64,000 bases of DNA from an uncultured Eubacteriales bacterium (lineage in GTDB: Bacteria; Bacillota; Clostridia; Oscillospirales; Oscillospiraceae): positions 1 through 64,000 of the forward strand of contig CAKTSK010000007.1 of assembly GCA_934597725.1 (NCBI GenBank), given 5' to 3'. The notes beneath the pieces are model-generated. The model was not told the DNA's origin. It saw nothing but the letters and a program-made list of their open reading frames with translations, and ran no database searches. Positions 1 to 7,680 of this stretch are shown here, piece after piece. How positions within the stretch are numbered: the first letter of the stretch is position 1; each line of letters starts with the position of its first letter. Both the position numbers and the translations under genes were made by a program.

Positions 1-2
1 AT

Positions 3-87
3 GCGGGTATGGCGGAATTGGCAGACGTGCAGGATTTAGGTTCCTGTGCCGCAAGGCGTGTGGGTTCGACCCCCACTACCCGCACCA
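3..87 (+). tRNA. tRNA-Leu (anticodon UAG)
   Basis: A class II tRNA with a 7-bp acceptor stem (GCGGGTA pairing with TACCCGC), an encoded CCA end, a D arm and a long variable arm. The anticodon stem CAGGA/TCCTG closes a 7-nt loop whose middle triplet (37-39) is TAG, so it reads CUA leucine codons. The GTTCGA T-loop motif is present. No other tRNA is adjacent within the window. Confidence 0.97.
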
Positions 88-92
88 ACGCA

Positions 93-147
93 GCAAGGGT
101 CCGAACTGATCTCCGGCAGGAGATGGGTTCGGACCCTTGCTTTTCTT
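93..147 (+). terminator. Rho-independent terminator of tRNA-Leu
   Basis: A 14-bp perfect inverted repeat (GCAAGGGTCCGAAC with its complement at 127-140) encloses a second short stem (ATCTCC/GGAGAT) and is followed by TTTTCTT. It lies six bases after the tRNA CCA end. Confidence 0.9.
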
Positions 148-279
148 GGCTCGCCGGGGAACCTTAGCTCAAACACCCCAGAGATCCCCTACCTTAATTG
201 AAGTATTGAGGAACACGATTTCCCATGTTAAACTTTTTATATAGCATGTTGTAAACCGGAGTTTGAAAGGAGTGTTTCT

Positions 280-693
280 ATGCACAGACGGACCCTGTTG
301 CTGCTCGCTCTCGCCCTGAGCATACTGGTTGCCCTGACCGCCTGTCAGGATGACAAACAACCTTCCAGCACCCCCGCCGACGTCACAGAACAGTTTTTCG
401 CCGCCTTTGCAGCCTCGGACTACAAAGCCATGGAGGCGTATTGCACAGAAGAGTGCATCACCTCTTATTTCCATGACGACGATGTAAACGGCTTCGTGTG
501 GGCAAAATTAGTCACCGCCGGAGAAGCAGAACCCGCAGACGACCACAGCACGTCTATTTTTGTAACCGTAGAGGCAGAAACTGCACCCAGTTCTTCGTTA
601 CAGTTATCCACGGAGGGAAAGACCTCTTTCTATGTCCACCTCATCCAGAACGAGGACGGCCAGTGGCTGATTGATCGCTTTACCACAGGTTGA
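280..693 (+). CDS. Small secreted lipoprotein, function unknown
   Basis: A 137-residue protein with a type II signal peptide: basic start, Leu/Ala-rich core and lipobox LTAC, with C22 as the likely lipidated cysteine. The mature part (roughly residues 33-137) begins with an amphipathic helix (VTEQFFAAFAASDYKAMEAY) and ends in beta-strand-like segments, the pattern of NTF2-like lipoproteins (DUF4878 type); this is a resemblance, not a proven family. A GAAAGGAG ribosome-binding site lies seven bases before the ATG. Direct repeats of CATGTT(G)TAAAC at 224-233 and 245-256, 21 bp apart, precede it and could bind a response regulator. Confidence 0.75.
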   Translation: MHRRTLLLLALALSILVALTACQDDKQPSSTPADVTEQFFAAFAASDYKAMEAYCTEECITSYFHDDDVNGFVWAKLVTAGEAEPADDHSTSIFVTVEAETAPSSSLQLSTEGKTSFYVHLIQNEDGQWLIDRFTTG

Positions 694-722
694 TCTCTGC
701 TCACAGTCCAGACCATCAAAAG

Positions 723-758
723 CCCGGTTCGCGCGGATGCGCGAACCGGGTTTCCTCG
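723..758. terminator. Bidirectional terminator between convergent lipoprotein genes
   Basis: A 12-bp perfect stem (CCCGGTTCGCGC with its complement) around a GGAT loop, T-rich on the plus side and preceded by an A-rich stretch, placed exactly between two convergent genes. Confidence 0.85.
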
Positions 759-759
759 T

Positions 760-1638
760 TTACAGGATCTTTTCGTTCTCCGTCACGATAGGCGCCAGCT
801 CCGTCTCATCCCCATAGAGATCGCCCCGGGAGAGCAGATACTGCTTCAATTCCTCCCGGTCGCGGAAATAAGTCGCCTGGAACGGCAGGGAGATGTTATA
901 CTTCTCGAAAAACAGCAGGCCCTCCTCGGTCTCCGCCAGCACCCCTGCATGGCCCACAAATCTGGCCTGATCCTCGGGGGCGTGGAGATACACGCAGATC
1001 AGAGAAACCGCATCCCCAGAGAGCCGGATCTCTCGTTCCTTCCACGCTTGCTGGATCTTTTCTTCGTGTTCCTTCAAGGATGTGGTCCCCTCCACGGACA
1101 CCTGGTTGAACAGCGTGATGAAATCCGCGCGGTCCTCCTGGTTCATCTGTAAATCAGGGATCGTATCAATGGCCTCAATATCAAACATCAGCCAGTCATC
1201 CGTGTCCACCCCCGTTCTCGCCGTGGTGAGCTGCCCCTTCAAGAGGGAAAATGCCGTCAGGCGACAGTTGATCCATTCGAGATAGGAATAGGCCGCTGCG
1301 GTGTCGTCCATCAGCAGGTTGCTGTAATCCACGCCCCCTTCCGGCAGCGGGGTGAACCCCTCTGCAAAGGCATAGCGTTGGGAAATCTCACAAAACTCTC
1401 TGGCCCAAGTCAGCACCAGCTCCACCTGTTGGGCGGACAGGCCGTCCTTTTCCAGAAGCGCAGCAACCTCCGCGCGAGAAGCTTCCGTTGACAGATTAGA
1501 ATAGCGGATGGGTTCGCCGGTGGTCTGACCAGCAGGCTGCTGCCCCTTGTCGCCCTGCCCGGGATCGCCCTGTTGGCCGCAGCCGCCCAGGCCCGCCATC
1601 AGCAGCAGGGCCAAACTGATTGCAATGATCTTTTTCAT
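760..1638 (-). CDS. Lipoprotein resembling the DUF4300 family
   Basis: A 292-residue protein with a signal peptide ending in lipobox LGGC (C20), a low-complexity Gly/Gln linker to about residue 40, then a domain starting IRYSNLSTEASRAEV and containing WINCRLTAFSLLKG near residue 125. The YSNL and NCR(L/I)T elements are what I associate with DUF4300 lipoproteins, whose function is unknown. The start is the ATG preceded by AGGAG. It is transcribed divergently from the XRE-desulfoferrodoxin gene, so that regulator could control it; this is inference from layout and shared dyads. Confidence 0.7.
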   Translation of the reverse strand: MKKIIAISLALLLMAGLGGCGQQGDPGQGDKGQQPAGQTTGEPIRYSNLSTEASRAEVAALLEKDGLSAQQVELVLTWAREFCEISQRYAFAEGFTPLPEGGVDYSNLLMDDTAAAYSYLEWINCRLTAFSLLKGQLTTARTGVDTDDWLMFDIEAIDTIPDLQMNQEDRADFITLFNQVSVEGTTSLKEHEEKIQQAWKEREIRLSGDAVSLICVYLHAPEDQARFVGHAGVLAETEEGLLFFEKYNISLPFQATYFRDREELKQYLLSRGDLYGDETELAPIVTENEKIL

Positions 1639-1656
1639 CTGAAATTCTCCTTATCA

Positions 1657-1744
1657 TACGCGATCGTAATTATTGTAATGATGATATGGTGTCCTCCGCT
1701 CCTACGAAGCGTAGGTTGCCCTTTCCGCCGCCGTCGCTTACAAT
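1657..1744 (+). promoter_or_regulatory. Promoter and paired TACG-CGTA dyads before the XRE-desulfoferrodoxin gene
   Basis: A sigma-70-type promoter, TTGCCC (1716-1721), 17-bp spacer, TACAAT (1739-1744), serves the plus-strand regulator. Two dyads with the same arms flank the divergent intergenic region: TACG-CGAT-CGTA at 1657-1668 and CCTACG-AAG-CGTAGG at 1701-1715, the latter touching the -35. They are candidate operators for the adjacent XRE protein, which would give autoregulation and joint control of the divergent lipoprotein. Confidence 0.55.
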
Positions 1745-1773
1745 AGCCCCAAACCACAAAGGAGGGACTCCCC

Positions 1774-2358
1774 ATGAACACCTACGTCACCGGGGCAACC
1801 ATCAAAGCCATCCGGGAAGAAAAGGGTTTGACCCAGGCCCAGCTGGCCGAGACCATCGGCGTGACCAGCAAAGCCATCTCCAAATGGGAGACCGGCAAAG
1901 GGCTGCCGGACATCTCCCTGCTGCAGCCCCTGGCTGCGGCCCTGCACACCTCGGTCATCGAGCTGATGAACGGCGAGCCGATCGTCAACCGGAACCGCTC
2001 AGCCAATCTGCTGCGGACCTCGTTCTACGTCTGTCCCGTCTGCGGCAACGTGATCCATGCCACAGGGAACGCCGTGTTCTCCTGCTGCGGCATCACGCTT
2101 CCTGCGCTGGAAGCGGAACCCTTTGACCAGGAACACCAACCGACGATCCAGCCGGTGGAGGACGAATTTTTCGTATCCCTGCACCACCCCATGACCAAAG
2201 ACCACTACATTTCCTTCCTGGCCTGGGTCACAGACGACCGCATCCAGTTCGTCAAGCTCTACCCGGAGGGAAACGCCGAGGCGAGGCTGTCCCTGCGGGG
2301 CAGCGGCTTTCTGTATGCCTGCTGCAACAAGCACGGCCTGATGCGGTGGAAGCGGTAA
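1774..2358 (+). CDS. XRE-family regulator fused to a desulfoferrodoxin (superoxide reductase-like) domain
   Basis: A 194-residue protein. Residues 8-65 form a Cro/CI-type helix-turn-helix (QAQLAETIGVTSKAISKWET). Residues 84-106 match a desulforedoxin iron site (CPVC at 87-90 and CC at 104-105). Residues 117-192 align by eye with the superoxide reductase fold: the ligands H121, H138, H144, C184 and H187 are all present (HHPMTKDH and CCNKHG motifs), while the glutamate of the usual EKH motif is shifted (QEH). Both iron centres could therefore assemble. Inference: a transcription factor sensing superoxide, iron or redox state through its C-terminal centres. The AAAGGAGG ribosome-binding site fixes the start. 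Confidence 0.85.
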   Translation: MNTYVTGATIKAIREEKGLTQAQLAETIGVTSKAISKWETGKGLPDISLLQPLAAALHTSVIELMNGEPIVNRNRSANLLRTSFYVCPVCGNVIHATGNAVFSCCGITLPALEAEPFDQEHQPTIQPVEDEFFVSLHHPMTKDHYISFLAWVTDDRIQFVKLYPEGNAEARLSLRGSGFLYACCNKHGLMRWKR

Positions 2359-2389
2359 CAGGACCGGCAGCGCCGCTTCCTGCCTCCTG

Positions 2390-3703
2390 TCACTTCTTCC
2401 TTCGGTGGCTCGGCGGCAGCCCCATCCCCTGCCGGTATTTCGCCACCGTTCGCCGGGCCAGACAGATCCCCTCTTCGGCCAGCGCCGCCGCAATGGCTTG
2501 GTCGCTGAGGGGGTGGGCGGGGTCCTCCTGCCGGATCATGCCGGCGACACGGGCTTTCACCGCCTGCTCCGACTGCTCTCCCCCGGTCCTTCGCGAAAAA
2601 AAGTAAGCGGTGGGAAACAACCCCTGCCGGCACTGGAGCGCTTTATGGGACAAGGTCCGGGTGACGGTGGAGGGATGGACCCCCAGCTGCTCTGCCAATT
2701 CCCGCCGCAGCAGGGGGGGCGGCGTCTCTGCCTGCCCGAGAAAAAAGGCCGCCTGCCTTTGGACCAGCGCCGTGAGGCAGGTTTCCAGCGTGGTCTGCCG
2801 CCTCTGAACACACCGGAGGACCCACTGGGCCTGCCGGAGCTTCTCCCGCAGATAGGTCACCGCCGCCTCTTCCTCGCTGGTCCTGGCCATCTGCTGGTAG
2901 GTCCCGCTGATAGAAAACCGGGGCAGGTCCCACTGGTTCACAAAAACCCGCAGCGCGCCGTCCACCTCCGCCACCCAGGCGTCGGGGCGGAGGCTGCTGA
3001 CAGGTTCTGCTGGGGTCCACTCCCCCACCGGATCAGGGTCCAGACGCTGGATCGTGCGGACAGCCTCCCGCAGCGCCTCCACCGACACCCCCAGCCGGGC
3101 GGCCAACCCTCGCAGGGAACCTCCCGCCAGGGCGTCCAGATGGTCGCAGAGCCGGAGCGCCAGGGTCTGGTCTCCCGGCTGCCGCCGCAGCTGAAGCACC
3201 AGGCACTCCCGCAGATCCCGGGCCGCGATCCCCGGCGGTTCCAGCCCCTGCAGGGTCTCGACTGCCCGATCCAGCAGCTCGGCCGGCACCCCGGCCCGGG
3301 CCAGATCATCCAGGTCCGCCTGTTCCAGCCGTCCCTTGGGGCCCAGGTTGTCCGCCAGATAGCGGCAGAGGGCCAGCAGCGGCGGCGGCAGCCCACGGCG
3401 CTCCAGCTGATCCCGGAGAAACAGGCCCAGGGAGTCGCTCTCCCCGGACACCTGCCCGAGCTCTGCCGGCGGCTCCCCCAGTCCGGGGGCGTCGGCCAGC
3501 CAGGGAACGCGGCTGGCAAAGTCTTCCCAGGACAGCTCCTCCGGCCGGTGCTCCTCGTATTCCATGGCTGGATTTTCCACCGCCAGCTCTGACAGATAGT
3601 CGGAAAGCTCCTGGGTGTTCATCTGCAGGATCTTCATGGACTGCAGCAGCGTCGGAGAGAGCTGCAATGTCTGCGCCAAACGGAGCAGCTGGTCAAAGGA
3701 CAT
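2390..3703 (-). CDS. rpoN: RNA polymerase sigma-54 factor RpoN
   Basis: A 437-residue protein from the ATG preceded by GGAAAGGG; an in-frame upstream start is possible but has no ribosome-binding site. Region I is Gln/Leu-rich (LAQTLQLSPTLLQSMKILQM), followed by an acidic linker and the core-binding domain. The C-terminal RpoN box is present as ARRTVAKYR about 14 residues from the end, which recognises the -24 element. It directs activator-dependent transcription from -24/-12 promoters. It is divergent from a sigma-54 activator gene, and the one clear -24/-12 promoter in the window lies just beyond that gene. Confidence 0.95.
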   Translation of the reverse strand: MSFDQLLRLAQTLQLSPTLLQSMKILQMNTQELSDYLSELAVENPAMEYEEHRPEELSWEDFASRVPWLADAPGLGEPPAELGQVSGESDSLGLFLRDQLERRGLPPPLLALCRYLADNLGPKGRLEQADLDDLARAGVPAELLDRAVETLQGLEPPGIAARDLRECLVLQLRRQPGDQTLALRLCDHLDALAGGSLRGLAARLGVSVEALREAVRTIQRLDPDPVGEWTPAEPVSSLRPDAWVAEVDGALRVFVNQWDLPRFSISGTYQQMARTSEEEAAVTYLREKLRQAQWVLRCVQRRQTTLETCLTALVQRQAAFFLGQAETPPPLLRRELAEQLGVHPSTVTRTLSHKALQCRQGLFPTAYFFSRRTGGEQSEQAVKARVAGMIRQEDPAHPLSDQAIAAALAEEGICLARRTVAKYRQGMGLPPSHRRKK

Positions 3704-3948
3704 AACGACACCCTTTCCATCCCTGCGCGGCACCCCCAGAGGGGGGCGGCCGCGCTTTAATCTTCTTGCATCCAAGTCTGTTTTTCTTTATAATGGGGCA
3801 AACGCCGACAACAAACCCAGTCCTGCGGACCCTGTCTGCCGGCAATCCCCGGGCACAAAGCAAAGACAGTTGTTTTTTCATTGTAGCATAGTTCCTCCCC
3901 AAGGAAAAGCGCCTGTCCTTTTCCCCTTTCGATCCTGTTCCTCCGGAG

Positions 3949-5439
3949 GTGGTCCCCATCGAACGAAACCGTGTTTATCTTCCGGCCCAGCCAACGCTGC
4001 CCTTTGGGTCGGACCCAGATGCGCTCCAGCGTCTGATGGCTGTCCTGGAAAGCTCCTTCGACGGCATCTTCCTGACAGACCAGAGGGCCACGCCCCTTTG
4101 GTGCAACCGCTCCTATGAGGTCATCTCCGGGCTTCAGGCCCGAGACGTCCTCGGCATCCCCATGGAACAGCTGGTCAAGCAGGGCGTCATCTCCAAGTCC
4201 GCCACCATCATGGCCCTGGACCAGGGCCACGCCGTGACCATAGAGCAGACCTTTACCACCGGCAAACGGGCGCTGGTCACCAGCACCCCCATCTACGACG
4301 AAACGGACAAGATCTGCATGGTGGTCACCAACGTGCGGGACGTCTCCGAGCTTTTTGCATTGCAGGAGACCCTGGACACCCAGCGGGAGCTCTCCGCCCG
4401 CTATGAGCGGGAGATCGAACTGATCCGGGAGCAGATCCTGCACACCCCCGAAATGGTGGCCGAGGACCCCGCCACCCTGAACCTGCTGCGGATCGTGGGC
4501 CGGGCCGCCCAGCTGGACACCGTGGTCCTCATCCAGGGCGAAACCGGCGCCGGAAAGGAACGTGTCGCCTCCTACATCCACCAGCGTTCTCCCCGGGCCA
4601 AGAAAAATTTCATCCGGGTCAACTGCGGCGCCATCCCCGAAAACCTGGCCGAGAGCGAACTGTTCGGCTATGAACGGGGCGCCTTCACCGGGGCCAACCG
4701 GGAGGGCAAGGCCGGCCTGTTTGAAGTGGCCGACAAGGGAACCATCTTTCTCGACGAGGTGGGGGAACTGTCCCTGTCTGTCCAGACCAAGCTGCTGCGG
4801 ATCCTGCAAGAGCGCGAGCTGACCCGCGTGGGGGGGAGCAGACCCATCAAGGTAGACGTGCGGGTCATCGCCGCCACCAACCGGGACCTGCAAAAATGCG
4901 TGCGGGAAGGGACTTTCCGGGAGGACCTGTTCTATCGCCTCAGCGTGTTCCCCGTCTATGTTCCCCCGCTCCGGGAGCGAAAGAAAGACATCGTCACGCT
5001 GGCGCACAACGTGATCCGCGAACTCAACCACAATTACGAAAACAAAAAAACCATCTCGGTCGGGGCGGAGGCCGTCCTGCTGCAATATGACTGGCCCGGC
5101 AACGTCCGGGAGCTGCGCAACGTCATGGAGCGCGCCTTTATCATGAGCGACGGCGAGGAGATCCTGGCCGAAGATCTGGCGATCATGGACAACGGCAGCC
5201 TGCACACCCCCCAGACCATCTCCCCCACCTACGGGGTGGCCCCTGCCGCCCCGCCCAAGCAGCCCGCCCCGCCCCCGGCGGAAAGCCTGCAGGCGCAGGT
5301 ACAGCGGTTCGAGGCCGCCCTCATCGGCCGCGCCCTGCAGGAGGAGGGCAGCCTCCGGGGCGCAGCCCGCCGGCTGCAAATGGACCCCGCCACCCTGCTG
5401 CGGCGGAAAAAGAAATACGAAGCCGCCGCCCTCCTGTAA
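3949..5439 (+). CDS. Sigma-54-dependent activator (PAS - AAA+ - Fis-type HTH)
   Basis: About 495 residues. A PAS-like sensor covers residues 25-140, followed by a helical linker; the AAA+ domain has Walker A GETGAGKE (197-204), the sigma-54 contact loop GAFTGA (244-249), Walker B GTIFLDEVGEL (264-274) and FREDLFYRL (323-331), then WPGNVRELRN (382-391). After a Pro-rich linker, residues 450-490 form the Fis-like DNA-binding end. The start is ambiguous: the GTG given here overlaps the only good Shine-Dalgarno (GGAGG, 3945-3949), which is ideally spaced for an ATC codon at 3958; the next ATG is at 4036. Its position between rpoN and the abf genes makes it the probable GABA-pathway activator. Confidence 0.9.
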   Translation: MVPIERNRVYLPAQPTLPFGSDPDALQRLMAVLESSFDGIFLTDQRATPLWCNRSYEVISGLQARDVLGIPMEQLVKQGVISKSATIMALDQGHAVTIEQTFTTGKRALVTSTPIYDETDKICMVVTNVRDVSELFALQETLDTQRELSARYEREIELIREQILHTPEMVAEDPATLNLLRIVGRAAQLDTVVLIQGETGAGKERVASYIHQRSPRAKKNFIRVNCGAIPENLAESELFGYERGAFTGANREGKAGLFEVADKGTIFLDEVGELSLSVQTKLLRILQERELTRVGGSRPIKVDVRVIAATNRDLQKCVREGTFREDLFYRLSVFPVYVPPLRERKKDIVTLAHNVIRELNHNYENKKTISVGAEAVLLQYDWPGNVRELRNVMERAFIMSDGEEILAEDLAIMDNGSLHTPQTISPTYGVAPAAPPKQPAPPPAESLQAQVQRFEAALIGRALQEEGSLRGAARRLQMDPATLLRRKKKYEAAALL

Positions 5440-5444
5440 CGCTC

Positions 5445-5516
5445 GTTTCAAAGTTAAAACACCCCCCTAAGGTTCTGCCGGCGCTTTCCCCCAAGCAGAC
5501 GTTTCGTTTCTGAAAC
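5445..5516. promoter_or_regulatory. Candidate upstream activator (enhancer) dyads for the abf promoter
   Basis: Two GTTT...AAAC dyads, an imperfect one at 5445-5460 and a perfect GTTTC-T-GAAAC at 5506-5516, lie about 190-280 bp before the expected transcription start of abfD. That distance is typical of bacterial enhancer sites for sigma-54 activators. The assignment rests on symmetry and position only. Confidence 0.4.
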
Positions 5517-5566
5517 ATCATTCAAAATCAAAACACTTCCGTCCAGCAGATCCTGACAAATTCCGC

Positions 5567-5626
5567 AAAGATCTCCGCGGTTTCCCCAAAATCCCACGGG
5601 AAGCCGCCGGGGATCTTTTGTTTTTC
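5567..5626 (+). terminator. Probable terminator of the activator gene
   Basis: The inverted repeat AAAGATC...GATCTTTT with additional pairing (CCGCGG-TTTCC against GGGAA-CCGCCGG) is followed by TGTTTTT. It would separate the activator transcript from the abf operon. Confidence 0.65.
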
Positions 5627-5695
5627 AGGGCCGTTACAGAAGATTTTTTTGAAAAATTTCAGAAAATTCAAGCAATGCAGCGGTTTTTCTCAAGC

Positions 5696-5712
5696 TTGGC
5701 ATGATAATTGCT
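5696..5712 (+). promoter_or_regulatory. Sigma-54 (-24/-12) promoter of the abf operon
   Basis: TTGGCATGATAATTGCT matches the YTGGCACGRNNNTTGCW consensus at every fixed position except one (T for C after GGCA). GG and GC have the exact one-turn spacing. Transcription would start near 5723, giving a leader of about 75 nt before abfD. It lies downstream of a sigma-54 activator gene, which makes the call strong. Confidence 0.88.
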
Positions 5713-5798
5713 TGTATATCAGGGCGAGAGCAACTCTCGCTGACAGAGAACTGCCTCCAACATCCCCCCACCTGTTTCAACAAGAAAGGAAGACAATT

Positions 5799-7259
5799 AT
5801 GGCACTGATGACCGGGAAAGAGTATCTTGAGAGCCTGCGCAGCATGAACCTGCAGGTCTATATGTTCGGCAAGAAAGTGGAAAATCCCGTGGACGACCCC
5901 ATCCTCCGCCCTTCCGTCAATTCCGTTCGCATGACCTATGATCTGGCCACCGGAACCAATCCAGAGTATGTAGAACTGATGACCGCCGTCTCCAACCTGA
6001 CCGGCGAACGGGTCAACCGGTTCACCCACATCCACCAGTCCACGGAGGACCTGGTGAACAAGGTCAAGATGCAGAGACTGCTGGGGCAGGTCACCGCAGC
6101 CTGCTTCCAGCGCTGCGTGGGCATGGACGCCTTCAACGCCGTCTACTCCACCACCTATGAGATCGACCAAAAGCACCACACCAACTACCACGAGAATTTC
6201 CGCCGCTTCGTGACCCTGTGCCAAGAGAAGGACTACACGGTAGACGGCGCCATGACCGACCCCAAGGGCGACCGCAGCCTGCCCCCCCACAAGCAGGATG
6301 ACCCCGACATGTTCCTGCGGGTGGTGGAGCGCCGGCCCGACGGCATCGTGGTCCGGGGCGCCAAGGCCCACCAGACCGGCATGTGCAACTCTCACCATGT
6401 GCTGGTCATGCCCACCCAGGCCATGAGCCCCGAGGACAAGGACTACGCCGTCTCCTTCTCCTGCCCCTGTGATGCCGAGGGCCTGTTCATGATCATCGGC
6501 CGCCAGAGCTGCGACACCCGCAAGCTGGAGGGCAGCCAGATCGACGTGGGCAACTCTCAGTTCGGCGGGGTGGAATGTCTGGTCGTGTTCGACGACGTGT
6601 TCATCCCCAACGAAAACATCTACATGAACGGCGAGAGCGAGTTTGCTACCATGATGGTGGAGCGGTTTGCCGGCTATCACCGCCAGTCCTACGGCGGCTG
6701 CAAGGTCGGCGTGGGCGACGTGCTCATCGGCGCCTCCGCTGTGGCCGCCGAGTTCAACGGCGTGGAAAAGGCCTCCCACATCAAGGACAAGCTCATCGAG
6801 ATGATCCACCTGAACGAGACCATGTATGCCTGCGGCATCGCCTGCTCTTCCGAGGGCACCAAGACCGCCTCCGGCAACTACCTCATCAACCTTCTCCTGG
6901 CCAACGTCTGCAAGCAGAACGTCACCCGCTTCCCCTATGAAATGGCCCGGATCGCCGAGGACCTGGCCGGCGGCAGCGTGGGGACCTGCCTGTCCGAGGC
7001 CGACCTGCGGGGCGAATTCACCGGCCCCTGGGTGGAGAAGTACATGAAGAACGGCGTCGGCGTCTCTGCCGAGAACCGGATGCGTATTCTGCGGCTGATC
7101 GAAAACCTCTCTCTGGGTTCCGGCGCCGTGGGCTACCGCACCGAGTCTCTCCACGGCGCCGGGTCCCCCCAGGCCCAGCGCGTCATGATCGCCCGGCAGG
7201 GCGACATCGCCGGCAAGAAGCTGCTGGCCAAGCGCATCGCCCACATCAGCGAACCCTGA
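5799..7259 (+). CDS. abfD: 4-Hydroxybutyryl-CoA dehydratase / vinylacetyl-CoA isomerase
   Basis: A 486-residue protein, close to the usual length of the family. It dehydrates 4-hydroxybutyryl-CoA to crotonyl-CoA by a radical mechanism using FAD and a [4Fe-4S] cluster. The four cluster ligands of the Clostridium enzyme are recognisable: C102 and C106 (ACFQRC), H294 and C301 (YHRQSYGGC). The start is the ATG preceded by AGAAAGGAAG; the open frame continues further upstream but without a ribosome-binding site. It is the first gene of the abf operon behind a sigma-54 promoter, consistent with substrate-induced amino acid or GABA fermentation. Confidence 0.97.
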   Translation: MALMTGKEYLESLRSMNLQVYMFGKKVENPVDDPILRPSVNSVRMTYDLATGTNPEYVELMTAVSNLTGERVNRFTHIHQSTEDLVNKVKMQRLLGQVTAACFQRCVGMDAFNAVYSTTYEIDQKHHTNYHENFRRFVTLCQEKDYTVDGAMTDPKGDRSLPPHKQDDPDMFLRVVERRPDGIVVRGAKAHQTGMCNSHHVLVMPTQAMSPEDKDYAVSFSCPCDAEGLFMIIGRQSCDTRKLEGSQIDVGNSQFGGVECLVVFDDVFIPNENIYMNGESEFATMMVERFAGYHRQSYGGCKVGVGDVLIGASAVAAEFNGVEKASHIKDKLIEMIHLNETMYACGIACSSEGTKTASGNYLINLLLANVCKQNVTRFPYEMARIAEDLAGGSVGTCLSEADLRGEFTGPWVEKYMKNGVGVSAENRMRILRLIENLSLGSGAVGYRTESLHGAGSPQAQRVMIARQGDIAGKKLLAKRIAHISEP

Positions 7260-7297
7260 ATCCAAACGGGTTTCTGAAAGATTCTTTCCTACCGCTT

Positions 7298-7343
7298 CTG
7301 CCGCCGGCGCTGCACCCGCTGTAAGGGGCGCAGCCCGGCGGCA
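7298..7343 (+). other. Stable hairpin between abfD and the nfu-like gene
   Basis: CTGCCGCCGG...CCGGCGGCAG with an inner GCTGC/GCAGC and CCC/GGG stem forms a long GC-rich hairpin without a U-tract. It is not a terminator; a role in mRNA stability or differential expression of abfD is possible. Confidence 0.5.
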
Positions 7344-7379
7344 GGGAGAACCCCACCGAACAGACAGGAGGACCGTTCC

Positions 7380-7664
7380 ATGACCAACCAACGACTGGAA
7401 GAACTGCTGGACCAGCTGGTCCGCCCGGCCCTGCGGGCCCACGGCGGCGACGTGGCCCTGCTGGATATGACCGACGGGGTCCTGCACCTTCGTATGCTGG
7501 GCCAGTGCGCCGGATGCCCCGGCGCAGCCATGACCAACGAAACGCTGATTGAAGGGCAGCTCCTGCCCCTGCTCCCGGAGCTCAAGCAGGTCCGCCTGGT
7601 CCACGACGTAGACGACGCACTGCTGGACATGGCCCGCGCCCTCATGACGCGCGCCAGAAGATGA
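7380..7664 (+). CDS. NifU-like C-terminal domain (Nfu) iron-sulfur scaffold protein
   Basis: A 94-residue protein consisting of one Nfu domain: ALRAHGGDVALLDMTDGVLHL leading to the cluster-binding CAGC motif (residues about 44-47), then GCPGAAMTNETLIEGQ. Such proteins bind and deliver [4Fe-4S] clusters. The ribosome-binding site GGAGG lies before the ATG. It sits between abfD and abfT in the same orientation, so a dedicated role in loading or repairing the oxygen-sensitive cluster of AbfD is a reasonable inference. It is not a general isc/suf gene by context. Confidence 0.88.
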   Translation: MTNQRLEELLDQLVRPALRAHGGDVALLDMTDGVLHLRMLGQCAGCPGAAMTNETLIEGQLLPLLPELKQVRLVHDVDDALLDMARALMTRARR

Positions 7665-7680
7665 CAAGGAGGCTTTTTCT

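Noticed and set aside
5634..7667. Very long antisense open frames, for example opposite abfD, abfT, gabT, the thiolase and the SLH gene
   Set aside because: They mirror the codon pattern of real genes in GC-rich DNA, have no ribosome-binding sites or recognisable domains, and give His/Gly/Val-rich nonsense typical of antisense translation.
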